This document shows positions 53,628 to 62,275 of a DNA stretch of 64,000 bases, piece after piece (position 1 is the first letter of the stretch; every line of letters starts with the position of its first letter). The notes under the pieces were generated by a model. It was not told the origin of the DNA, made no database searches, and saw nothing but the letters and a program-made list of their open reading frames with translations. Position numbers and translations under genes: made by a program. The stretch comes from Acidovorax sp. 106 (GTDB taxonomy: Bacteria > Pseudomonadota > Gammaproteobacteria > Burkholderiales > Burkholderiaceae_C). The DNA lies in NCBI RefSeq assembly GCF_003663825.1, contig NZ_RCCC01000001.1:3604501-3668500 (forward strand), given 5' to 3'.

Positions 53628-54595
53628 CACATGCCAGGCTCAAAGGCAAACCCATTGCCCGAAGCGGCCACCTTGCCAAAAGCCGGGAACGGGAAGTGGA
53701 ATCCGCCCACCAGTGCCTTGCTCGCGGTCACCCGCGCAAAAACTTCGCGGCGTACCTTGCGGGCCGCTTCGGCATCCATGTCAAAGGTCACTGCCCAATC
53801 GGGGTTGCGGGCGAAGAGGGCAGGCACGTTGGTCAGGTCGGCCAGGTAAAAGAAGTTCTGGCCGGCAGATGCCACTTCAAACAACGTGTGCCCAGGGGTG
53901 TGACCGTAGGCCGCCACAGAACGGACTCCCGGCAGCACCTCGCTGCCCGCAGCGAACTGCACCAGCATGTCCGGCGCCATGCCGTTGAATGTGCGGCGTG
54001 CATTTTCGAAAGCCCCTTTTTGCCCAGCGGGGGCCGCGGCCATGCGGGCGTCGTCCATCCAGAACGCGTATTCAGCCGCAGGCACCATCACCTTGGCCTT
54101 GGGAAACGCCAGCTCACCTGCCTTGTTGCGCAGACCGTTGATATGGTCACCATGGAAGTGACTGATCAGCACCGTGTCGATGTCAGAGGCCGGTACGCCC
54201 GCTGCGCGCAGGTTCTCCAGCAACTTGCCTGCGTTAGGGCCGCCAAAATCGCCCAGCCCGGTGTCGATCAGCACTTTGTGACCCCCCACGATCACCACAA
54301 AAGGCGTGAAGGGCACGTCGATGTAGTCGGTGGGCAGGCCCTGTGCCGACAGCAGGGCGCGCACTTCGGCCAAGGGGGCATTTTTGACAAACTCTTCACC
54401 CAGCGGGCGCCGTGCAATGCCGTCGATTACGGCAATCACTTCGGCATCGCCCAGTTTGGTGCGGCGAAAGCCCGGCGAGGGCAGTGCGGGGGTACCCAAG
54501 TTCGGCGCGTTTTGGGCCCACACAGGCACAAACGAGCCAGCGGCGTAGGCGCATGCGCCCAGGCCAGCACCCAGAAATTGGCGGCGTTTCAGCAT
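53627..54595 (-). CDS. Tat-exported MBL-fold metallo-hydrolase
   Basis: The 322-residue protein has a twin-arginine signal (KRRQFLGAG) and cleavage near VWAQN. Zinc ligands are in HFHGDH (146-151) and GHTPGH with FYLADLTN further on, as in lactonases and related quorum-quenching or sulfatase-like hydrolases. Periplasmic location is inferred from the signal. It heads a two-gene operon with the phosphatase. Confidence 0.9.
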   Translation of the reverse strand: MLKRRQFLGAGLGACAYAAGSFVPVWAQNAPNLGTPALPSPGFRRTKLGDAEVIAVIDGIARRPLGEEFVKNAPLAEVRALLSAQGLPTDYIDVPFTPFVVIVGGHKVLIDTGLGDFGGPNAGKLLENLRAAGVPASDIDTVLISHFHGDHINGLRNKAGELAFPKAKVMVPAAEYAFWMDDARMAAAPAGQKGAFENARRTFNGMAPDMLVQFAAGSEVLPGVRSVAAYGHTPGHTLFEVASAGQNFFYLADLTNVPALFARNPDWAVTFDMDAEAARKVRREVFARVTASKALVGGFHFPFPAFGKVAASGNGFAFEPGM

Positions 54596-54707
54596 CGATA
54601 CTCTCCAGTCATTTAAAAACCGTTAAGTTTCGAACTGTAGCTTTGGGCCGCAGGGCCTGCTGCGCCGATGCTTTGTCCCTTGCCCTCAAGGGGGTTTGCG
54701 GGGGGGA

Positions 54708-55076
54708 TTACGACAGGTCAAACGCGCTGCGCAGGGCTTGGCAAAACGATGGGCTGCCGCTGACGGACAGGGTGAGGGTGATGCGGGGCGCACCTGGGGC
54801 TCCGGCCCTGCGTTCAATGGCGCCTGTAGCGGCGTTGAATTGCAGCGCCAACGGTGCAACGGTTTCCTCGCTGCCTTGCAGGTCGTAGTCCCAGTCGCCT
54901 CCGTCTTCCAAGGGAGCCGGGCCTTGCGGGAACTGCTGTTGGCACCACGTCAGCACCTGGGCCACCTCGGATTGCAATGCCGGCCATTGCTGGGGACTGA
55001 CACTGGCCATCGCGTCGAAGGTGCCGGCGCCTTCATAGTCTTCGCTGTAGTCAAAATCAAGGTAGCTGAGTGTCAT
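54708..55076 (-). CDS. Conserved hypothetical acidic protein
   Basis: The 122-residue protein starts MTLSYLDFDYSEDYEGAGTFD and is strongly acidic at the N-terminus. It contains no membrane segment or known motif. The ATG at 55076 is chosen over a longer frame at 55169. It is divergent from the ABC gene at 55205. No function can be assigned. Confidence 0.7.
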   Translation of the reverse strand: MTLSYLDFDYSEDYEGAGTFDAMASVSPQQWPALQSEVAQVLTWCQQQFPQGPAPLEDGGDWDYDLQGSEETVAPLALQFNAATGAIERRAGAPGAPRITLTLSVSGSPSFCQALRSAFDLS

Positions 55077-55204
55077 GGTCGGTGGGGTGCAATGGTGGCT
55101 GGAACGGGCGCTTAGGGCAGGCATTGTGCGGCTTGTCGCGGCGGTGGCGTAGCACAATGCGCCACCCAAGCCCCGGCTCTCGCCACCTTCATCTGCTTGT
55201 CACC

Positions 55205-55840
55205 ATGCCATCCGCCAGCCCTTTGTTGTCCATCGACGATCTGTATTTCAGTCATCCCAATGCCCCTGTTTTTTCAGGCTTCCAAGCCCGGATTGGGGCC
55301 GGTCTGGTGCTGGTGTGCGGGGACGAAAGCACGGGCAAGACCACCTTGCTGCGCTTGCTGGCGGGAGAGCTGACGCCCCAGCAAGGGCTCCTTACGCTGC
55401 ATGGCATCAGCGCAGGGCCGTCCCCTGAGGCGTATCGCGCCCAGGTGTTCCATGCCGACCCACGTTCAGAGGCCCTCGACCCCCAGACCGCACAGGCCTG
55501 GCTGGACGCCCAGGCCCGGCGCTACCCTGGCTGGGATGCTGAAGCCCTGGCGCTGCACATCCAGGGCTTTGCGCTGGCAGAGCACCTGGACAAAACCTTT
55601 TACGCCCTGTCCACCGGCACCCGCCGCAAGGTCTGCATGGCCGCAGCCCTGGCCAGCCAGGCGCTGCTGACCCTGATCGACGAGCCTATTGCCGGGTTGG
55701 ACAAGCCCTCGGTGGCCTATTTGGCCCAGGCCCTGGGCCGCAGTTGCCAGGGCGCCGAGCGCGCCGTGGTGGTGGCCCACTACGCGCCTTTGCCTGGGGT
55801 GCGGTGGACACAGTTGCTGGAGCTGCCCCCGCGCCAATGA
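55205..55840 (+). CDS. ABC transporter ATP-binding protein, no partner nearby
   Basis: The 211-residue ATPase has Walker A GDESTGKTT, a degenerate signature LSTGTRRKV and Walker B LLTLIDEP. The signature and short length point to the CcmA/multidrug-type group rather than an importer. No permease gene is adjacent, so the partner is unknown. The start MPSASPLLSI at 55205 is the best fit. Confidence 0.82.
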   Translation: MPSASPLLSIDDLYFSHPNAPVFSGFQARIGAGLVLVCGDESTGKTTLLRLLAGELTPQQGLLTLHGISAGPSPEAYRAQVFHADPRSEALDPQTAQAWLDAQARRYPGWDAEALALHIQGFALAEHLDKTFYALSTGTRRKVCMAAALASQALLTLIDEPIAGLDKPSVAYLAQALGRSCQGAERAVVVAHYAPLPGVRWTQLLELPPRQ

Positions 55841-55986
55841 TCTGTAGGTCACGTCGCCGCCCGCAATGCCCCCGCACTGCAGGGCCGGGTGCGCGGGCCT
55901 ACACTCTGAGCCTGTTTACGATCCCGCAAAGACCGGTGCGCGGCCCCTGGGAGATCGTGGGCAGACCCTTCCTGGAGATGCACAGC

Positions 55987-56619
55987 ATGGATGCCCTGCT
56001 TTTTGTCCCGGTGGCGATCGCCATCTCTCTCACGCCCGGCCCCAACAACTTTTGCGGCTTGAACAACGGCATCCGCGCCGGGGTGGGCGCTGCGTTGATT
56101 GCGACGCTGGGGCGTGTGGCCGCATTTGCGATTTTTCTGACCGTGTCTGCGGTGGGCCTGGGCGCCATGCTGCTGGCATCTGAAACCGCCTTCTCGGTCG
56201 TGAAATGGGTGGGCGCTTGTTACCTGTTCTGGCTGGGTTGGCGCGCCTGGCGCAGTCGCGAATTTGGCGGCTTGCGAATGCTGGACAACGGTGAGGTGGC
56301 GCCAGCCCAGGCCCCGGTGCAGATCAAGGCGCTGATCTCCCAGGAGTTTTTGCTGGGCATCACCAACCCCAAGGCCATCGTGCTGTTTGCGGCCATCTTC
56401 CCGCAATTCATCGACCCATCGCGGCCCGCAGCGTCCCAGTTTCTGGTACTGGGCTCCATCTATCTGATGTCTGAATTTGTCTCGACGGCGGTGTATGCCA
56501 CCGGCGGGCGCCAGATTCGCCGCTTCATCCGCACCTCGCGTGGGGTGGTGCGTTTGAACAAGGCCACAGGCGGCTTCTTCATGGGGGCGGGTGGCCTGCT
56601 GCTGGCCTCTCAGCGCTGA
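55987..56619 (+). CDS. LysE-family amino-acid exporter
   Basis: The 210-residue membrane protein has about six helices and the LysE signature SLTPGPNNF near the N-terminus, with GITNPKAIVLFAAIFPQF in the middle. The family exports amino acids or homoserine lactones. GGAG lies nine bases before the ATG. No regulator is adjacent. Confidence 0.9.
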   Translation: MDALLFVPVAIAISLTPGPNNFCGLNNGIRAGVGAALIATLGRVAAFAIFLTVSAVGLGAMLLASETAFSVVKWVGACYLFWLGWRAWRSREFGGLRMLDNGEVAPAQAPVQIKALISQEFLLGITNPKAIVLFAAIFPQFIDPSRPAASQFLVLGSIYLMSEFVSTAVYATGGRQIRRFIRTSRGVVRLNKATGGFFMGAGGLLLASQR

Positions 56620-56745
56620 AGCCTGCATGCTTCAGCGCTTGTATGCGGGGCCTTCGTAAAGCCTTGGTAAATCCAGCCCCCTGCCGGGGGCAAATTGGAG
56701 TGCGTGGCTACCATACGGCTCCGGTTTTCACTTTGCTGCGCCTTC

Positions 56746-58224
56746 ATGCCTGCCCAATCATTCCTTCGCCGTTTCCCTTCTGCTGCGCTCCAAACCGGTC
56801 GCGCCCTGTGGTGGTTTGTGTTGCTGGTCTTGCTCGCACTGGCCGGTGCGGGCGGCTGGTGGTGGAAGCAGCAGCAAGCCCCTGCTGCCGCTGGTACCCC
56901 CGCTGCAGGCGCGGCACGGGCACCGGGGCGGTTCAGCGGGGCAGGGGGGGCGCAGCCCGTGTCGGTGGGCGTGGTGCAGCGCCAGGATGTGCGCGTCATG
57001 GTCAGCGCTATTGGTACCCTGAGCGCCCGCGCCACCGCTGTGGTGCGCGCCAAGGCCAGTGGCGAGCTGCTGTCCATCAAGTTCAAGGAAGGTGACGAGG
57101 TCAAAGCCGGGCAACTGATGGCCGAGATCGACCCCCGCAGCTACCAGGCCACGCTGACCCAGGTGCAGGGCAACTTGCAACGCGACCAGGCCCAGCTCAA
57201 GAACGCACAACTCGATTTGCAGCGCTACCAGGACCTGCTGGCCAAAGACTCGATCGCCAGCCAGCAGGTAGACACCCAAAAAGCCCTGGTGCGCCAGCTC
57301 GAAGGCACCGTCGCGGCCGACCAGGCCCAGGTGGATGCGGCCAAGCTGCAGCTGAGCTACACCCGCATCACCGCGCCCATCGGTGGGCGGTTGGGCCTGC
57401 GCCAGGCCGACCGGGGCAACGTGGTCGGCCCGTCAGACGCTACGGGCATCGTCACCATCACCCAGGTGCGTCCGATTGATGCGGTGTTTTCGGTGCCCGA
57501 GGCCCAACTGGTCGCCATCAACCAACGCTTGGCCAGCGGCGCCAGCCTGCCGGTGGAGCTGTGGGACCGTGACCAAAAGCAACGCCTGGCGCGTGGCCGC
57601 CTGGGCGCGGTAGACAACGCCATCGACGCCACCACCGGCACCATCAAGGCCAAGGCGGCTTTTGACAACGAAGAGGGCCTGCTCTTCCCCAACCAGTTCG
57701 TCAACGTGAAGCTGCAGGTCAACCTGCTCAAAGACGTGCTTACGGTGCCCAGCACGGCGGTGCAAAACAACTACGTGTACCTGGTGCGCCCCGACGGCAC
57801 CGTGACGCAGCGGCGTATCCGCGTGGGTGTGGCCGATGGCGACCGCGTGAGCGTAGAGGGCGAGCTGCAAGACGGTGAGCAGGTGGTGACCGATGGCATT
57901 GACCGCCTGCGCGAAGGCGCCAAGGTGGCCGTGATTGATGCCGCCGTGGCCACCCGTGCCGACGCCGCTGCGCAGGACGCGGGCGCCCGGCGCGCCGCGC
58001 TGATGGCCAGCCTGACCCCGCAGGAGCGTGAGCAGGTTGCGAAGATGTCGCAGGAAGAACGCCGCGCCTTCTTCCGTAACCGGCGTGCACAGGCCCCAGC
58101 GGGCCCGCAAGGGGCGGCCAGCGGAGCTGCGGCCCCTGCACCGGCTGCGCCGGCTACCGGGGCATCCCGCGCCAGTGCTCCGGCCTCGGCGGCTACGGCC
58201 CCGGCCTCGGCTGCCTCGCGCTGA
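56746..58224 (+). CDS. mdtA: RND efflux periplasmic adaptor (MdtA-like)
   Basis: The 492-residue membrane-fusion protein has an N-terminal membrane helix. The biotinyl-lipoyl region and hairpin follow (VVRAKASGELLSIKFKEGDEVKAGQ, LNLQRYQDLL-like DLQRYQDLLAKDSIASQQV). Then come YTRITAPIGGRLGLRQADRGN and DAVFSVPE. Its C-terminus is rich in Ala and Pro. It bridges the RND pump and the outer-membrane channel. The ATG at 56746 gives the normal N-terminus. Confidence 0.93.
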   Translation: MPAQSFLRRFPSAALQTGRALWWFVLLVLLALAGAGGWWWKQQQAPAAAGTPAAGAARAPGRFSGAGGAQPVSVGVVQRQDVRVMVSAIGTLSARATAVVRAKASGELLSIKFKEGDEVKAGQLMAEIDPRSYQATLTQVQGNLQRDQAQLKNAQLDLQRYQDLLAKDSIASQQVDTQKALVRQLEGTVAADQAQVDAAKLQLSYTRITAPIGGRLGLRQADRGNVVGPSDATGIVTITQVRPIDAVFSVPEAQLVAINQRLASGASLPVELWDRDQKQRLARGRLGAVDNAIDATTGTIKAKAAFDNEEGLLFPNQFVNVKLQVNLLKDVLTVPSTAVQNNYVYLVRPDGTVTQRRIRVGVADGDRVSVEGELQDGEQVVTDGIDRLREGAKVAVIDAAVATRADAAAQDAGARRAALMASLTPQEREQVAKMSQEERRAFFRNRRAQAPAGPQGAASGAAAPAPAAPATGASRASAPASAATAPASAASR

Positions 58225-58296
58225 CCGGTCGCGCGCCTTCCCTCACCGCGCTGCGCAGGCCCAGTTGTTGCCGCTGCCACCATTGCCCTTGTCGCC

Positions 58297-61200
58297 ATGA
58301 ACCTGTCCCGCCTCTTCATCCTGCGCCCCATCGCCACTTCGCTGTTGATGGTGGCGCTGCTCATCGCGGGCTTGCTGGCTTACCGGCTGCTGCCCATCTC
58401 GGCCTTGCCCGAGGTGGACTACCCCACCATCCAGGTCACCACGCTGTACCCTGGCGCCAGCCCCGATGTGATGACGTCCAACGTCACCGCGCCGTTGGAG
58501 CGCCAGTTTGGCCAGATGCCGGGTCTGTCGCAAATGTCGTCCACCAGCTCGGGCGGGGCGTCTGTCATCACGCTGCGTTTTGCACTCGATATGTCGATGG
58601 ACGTGGCCGAGCAGCAAGTGCAGGCGGCCATCAACGCGGGCAGCAACCTGCTGCCCAGCGACCTGCCCATGCCGCCGCTGTACAGCAAGGTCAACCCGGC
58701 CGATGCGCCCGTGCTTACGCTGGCCATCACCTCGCCCTCGCTGCCGGTCATTCGCTTGAACGACCTGGTGGAAAACCGCCTTGCGCCCAAGCTCTCGCAG
58801 GTCAATGGTGTGGGGCTGGTGGCTATTGCTGGCGGGCGCCGCCCGGCGGTGCGCATCCAGGCCAACCCCACCGCGCTGGCCAACCTGGGCCTCACGCTCG
58901 AAGACGTGCGCAGCGCCATCGCAGCGGCCAACGTCAAGCAGGCCAAGGGCGGCTTCGATGGGCCCGCGCGCGCTTCCACCATCGATGCCAATGACCAACT
59001 GCAGTCCGCGCAGGAATACCGTGACCTGATCCTCGCGTTCAAAAACGGCAACCCCATCCGCCTGCGCGATGTTGCCCAGACGGTGGACGATGCTGAAAAC
59101 ACCCGCCTGGCTGCCTGGGCGGGCACGCCCGAGACGGGTTCGAAGTCGGGCGTCATTCTCAACATCCGCCGCCAGCCCGGTGCCAACGTCATTGAGACGG
59201 TCGATCGCATCAAGGCTCTGCTGCCCCAGTTGCAAAGCACGCTGCCCGCGTCGATGGACGTGCAGGTGCTCACCGACCGAACCACCACCATCCGCGCCTC
59301 GGTCAAGGACATGCAGGTCGAACTGGCCCTGGCCATTGGCCTGGTGGTGGCGGTGATTTTTGTGTTTTTGCGCAGCGCCTCGGCTACGCTCATCCCCAGC
59401 TTCGCGGTGCCGTTGTCGCTGGTGGGTACGTTCGGCGTGATGTACTTGGCGGGCTTTTCCATCAACAATCTCACGCTGATGGCGCTGACGATTTCCACGG
59501 GCTTTGTGGTGGACGACGCCATCGTGATGATCGAGAACATCGCCCGCTATGTGGAAGAGGGCGAGCCACCGCTACAGGCCGCACTCAAGGGCGCCAAGCA
59601 AATTGGCTTCACCATCATCTCGCTCACCATTTCGCTGATTGCAGTGCTGATTCCGCTGCTGTTCATGGGCGATGTGGTGGGGCGGCTGTTTCACGAATTC
59701 GCCATCACCATGGCGGTGGCCATTCTGCTGTCGGCGGTGGTGTCGCTCACGCTCACGCCCATGCTGTGCGCGCGCCTGCTGCGCCACACGCCTGAAGAAA
59801 GCCATGGCCGCCTGTACCGTGCCACTGGTCGGTTTTTTGACCGCACCATTGCCCACTATGGCCGTGCGCTGCAGTGGGTGCTGAACCGCCGGGGCCTGAC
59901 CTGGCTGGTGTTTGGCGCCACGCTGGTGCTGACGGTGGTGCTGTACCTGGTGGTGCCCAAGGGGTTCTTTCCGGTGCAAGACACCGGCACGCTGCAGGCT
60001 ACGACGGAGGCCGACCAATCCATCTCGTTCGTCGCCATGGCCGAGCGCCAGCAGCAGCTGGCAGAGCGCATCCTGAAAGACCCGGCGGTGAAAAGCGTGT
60101 CGTCCTTCATTGGCGTGGACGGTGCCAACACCACGCTCAACACGGGCCGCCTGCTCATCGACTTGAAGCCCCACGACGAGCGCGACCGGGCCCCCGTGGT
60201 GCTGCGCCGCCTGGCCGACGACACGCGGGACATTGTGGGCATTCGCCTGTATGCCCAGCCGGTGCAAGACCTCACCATTGAGGACCGCGTGGCGCGCACG
60301 CAGTACCAGTTGTTAATCTCGTCGCCCGACATGGCCCAACTGCAGACCAGCACCGCCGACCTGGTGGCGCGCATGCGCGCCTTGCCGCAGCTGGCCGACG
60401 TGGCCAGCGACTTGCAAAACCAGGGCCTGCAAGCCTTTGTGCAGATTGACCGCGCCCAGGCCAGCCGCTTGGGCGTGACGGTGGCGGGCATCGACACCGC
60501 GCTGTACAACGCCTTTGGCCAGCGGCTCATCTCCACCATCTTCACCCAGTCCAACCAGTACCGCGTGGTGCTGGAGGTGGCACCGCAATTCAAGCTGGGG
60601 CCCGAAGCTTTGAACAGCATCTACGTCACGTCGAGCGCGGGCAAGCCCGTGGCGCTGTCGTCCGTAGCCCGCATCGAGGAGCGCCCCATGCCCCTGGCGG
60701 TGAACCATGTGGGCCAGTTGCCTGCGGCCACCATTTCGTTCAACACCGCGCCGGGCGTGGCGCTGGGCGATGCGGTCAAGGCCATCGAGGCCGAGCAAGC
60801 GGCGGCGCGTGCGGCGGGCTTGCTGCCGTTGTCGGTGGACACGAACTTCCAGGGCGCGGCGCTGGCGTTTCAGGCGTCGTTGTCGAACACGCTGCTGCTG
60901 ATTCTGGCGGCGGTCATCACCATGTACATCGTGCTGGGCGTCCTGTACGAAAGCACGATCCATCCGGTCACGATTCTGTCGACCTTGCCTTCAGCGGGCG
61001 TGGGCGCGTTGCTGGCGTTGTGGATGGCGGGGCTGGATGTGGACATCGTTGCGGTGATTGGCATCGTGCTTTTGATTGGCATCGTCAAGAAGAACGCGAT
61101 CATGATGATCGACTTTGCGCTGGAGGCGCAGCGGGATCAGGGGTTGCCTGCTCGGGAAGCCATTTACCAAGCCTGTTTGCTGCGGTTTCGGCCGATTTTG

Positions 61201-61404
61201 ATGACGACGTTGGCCGCTTTGCTCGGGGCGTTGCCGTTGATGTTGGGTGGGGGTGTGGGCAGTGAGTTGCGGCATCCGCTGGGGGTGACGATGGTGGGCG
61301 GGCTGATCGTGAGTCAGTTGCTCACGCTGTTTACTACGCCGGTGATTTATTTGACGTTTGAGGGGTGGGCTGAGAGGTGGCGGGCGCGGCGGGGGGCTGT
61401 GTGA
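58297..61404 (+). CDS. mdtB: RND multidrug efflux transporter (MdtB-like)
   Basis: The 1035-residue inner-membrane pump subunit has 12 helices, two large periplasmic loops and the proton-relay acids in [14 protein letters not shown]. It begins [21 protein letters not shown] and has [19 protein letters not shown], typical of MdtB. It follows mdtA by 72 bases. An 871-base gap filled by a repetitive element separates it from mdtC. Confidence 0.94.
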   Translation: MNLSRLFILRPIATSLLMVALLIAGLLAYRLLPISALPEVDYPTIQVTTLYPGASPDVMTSNVTAPLERQFGQMPGLSQMSSTSSGGASVITLRFALDMSMDVAEQQVQAAINAGSNLLPSDLPMPPLYSKVNPADAPVLTLAITSPSLPVIRLNDLVENRLAPKLSQVNGVGLVAIAGGRRPAVRIQANPTALANLGLTLEDVRSAIAAANVKQAKGGFDGPARASTIDANDQLQSAQEYRDLILAFKNGNPIRLRDVAQTVDDAENTRLAAWAGTPETGSKSGVILNIRRQPGANVIETVDRIKALLPQLQSTLPASMDVQVLTDRTTTIRASVKDMQVELALAIGLVVAVIFVFLRSASATLIPSFAVPLSLVGTFGVMYLAGFSINNLTLMALTISTGFVVDDAIVMIENIARYVEEGEPPLQAALKGAKQIGFTIISLTISLIAVLIPLLFMGDVVGRLFHEFAITMAVAILLSAVVSLTLTPMLCARLLRHTPEESHGRLYRATGRFFDRTIAHYGRALQWVLNRRGLTWLVFGATLVLTVVLYLVVPKGFFPVQDTGTLQATTEADQSISFVAMAERQQQLAERILKDPAVKSVSSFIGVDGANTTLNTGRLLIDLKPHDERDRAPVVLRRLADDTRDIVGIRLYAQPVQDLTIEDRVARTQYQLLISSPDMAQLQTSTADLVARMRALPQLADVASDLQNQGLQAFVQIDRAQASRLGVTVAGIDTALYNAFGQRLISTIFTQSNQYRVVLEVAPQFKLGPEALNSIYVTSSAGKPVALSSVARIEERPMPLAVNHVGQLPAATISFNTAPGVALGDAVKAIEAEQAAARAAGLLPLSVDTNFQGAALAFQASLSNTLLLILAAVITMYIVLGVLYESTIHPVTILSTLPSAGVGALLALWMAGLDVDIVAVIGIVLLIGIVKKNAIMMIDFALEAQRDQGLPAREAIYQACLLRFRPILMTTLAALLGALPLMLGGGVGSELRHPLGVTMVGGLIVSQLLTLFTTPVIYLTFEGWAERWRARRGAV

Positions 61405-61490
61405 TGGGTGCTCCTGTTTTTGTAGCTGGTTGCGCTTGTTTTTTCTGCGCTGGAGGTCTTTTTTTCTTTGTGCTTTTGCATGGCGCGGGA

Positions 61491-62102
61491 GCCGGGTTGT
61501 CGCCCCGGCGGGCGACTCACTTTCTTTTGCTTCGCCAAAAGAAAGTAAGCAAAGAAAAGGCGACCCCAAGTCTGCGACCCCTTCGCTTTGCGAAGGGGCA
61601 GACCTGCGTCGGGGCAGTTGCGGGGTGCGCTGCGGAACTCACTGCGCGCCTTTTGCGCTTCGTTCAGACAGCAGCAGCGAGTCAGATGACGAAGCATGGG
61701 CGCACTTGCGCCCATGCCACCCCGCAACTGCCCCGACGCAGGCGCAGCCACAGGGGGTGGACAGCCGAACAGCCGAACATCCACACGGGCCATCGCGTGG
61801 CTCGGCCCAGCCTCGCGGGCGCAAGCGCCACGCGCTGCGCAGGCTGGGCCGAGCGGAGCAATGGCCCGAATGGATGTTCGCTTCCCCGCCCCTCTGTATG
61901 CGCCGAGGAGCGCAGCGGCCAGCGGATCAGGGCTCGCGACTGTCTGAGCGCAGCGAGTTTGAGCGAGACCCCGCTGGACGGGAGCACCGCAGGTTGCCCC
62001 AGTGCGCAGCGCTGGGGACGCAGACAGTGGGGTCGCCTTCTTTTGCCTTCTTTTCTTGGCGACGCAAGAAAAGAAGGTGCCCCGCCGGGGGCACATCCCG
62101 GC
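61491..62102. repeat. 612-bp inverted double repeat between mdtB and mdtC
   Basis: The two ends are inverted copies over about 75 bases (GCCGGG, CCCCGGCGGG, a C-T-T-T-C-T-T-T-T block, GGCGACCCC). Nested inverted repeats continue inside: CTCGGCCCAGCCT/AGGCTGGGCCGAG (61801-61813 and 61841-61853). GAACATCC...GGGCCAT blocks flank these. A perfect 24-base inverted pair occurs at 61604-61627 and 61718-61741. The left half contains small hairpins at 61578-61598 and 61696-61715. The sequence can thus fold into a giant hairpin of two roughly 300-base halves. No transposase is present. Confidence 0.75.
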
Positions 62103-62193
62103 ACCCGCCCTCAAATCAGGCACGCCGCAAGATCAGCGAGCAAGCCCCGGCTTCGACAGGCTCAGCCCCAACGGGCGGTGGCATTGCATGCGG

Positions 62194-62247
62194 GTGCTAT
62201 TAATTTAATAGCTTCCTGCGCTTATTTCATAAGTGCTAGAGCCCAAA
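62194..62247. repeat. Stem-loop repeat copy 8, leader of mdtC
   Basis: TTTAATAGCTTCCTGCGCTT then ATTTCATAAGTGCTAGAGCC matches the consensus and lies 29 bases before the mdtC start. Confidence 0.75.
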
Positions 62248-62275
62248 AACATTCTAAAACCCAGAGGCCCACCCC

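Larger units (their letters stand above)
61405..62275. other. Repeat-filled gap splitting mdtB and mdtC
   Basis: A possible degenerate stem-loop repeat occurs around 61418-61460. A REP-like motif, CTTCGACAGGCTCAGCCC at 62151-62168, and repeat copy 8 follow the 612-bp element. The long open frames here on both strands are compositional artefacts of the repeats. Confidence 0.7.
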
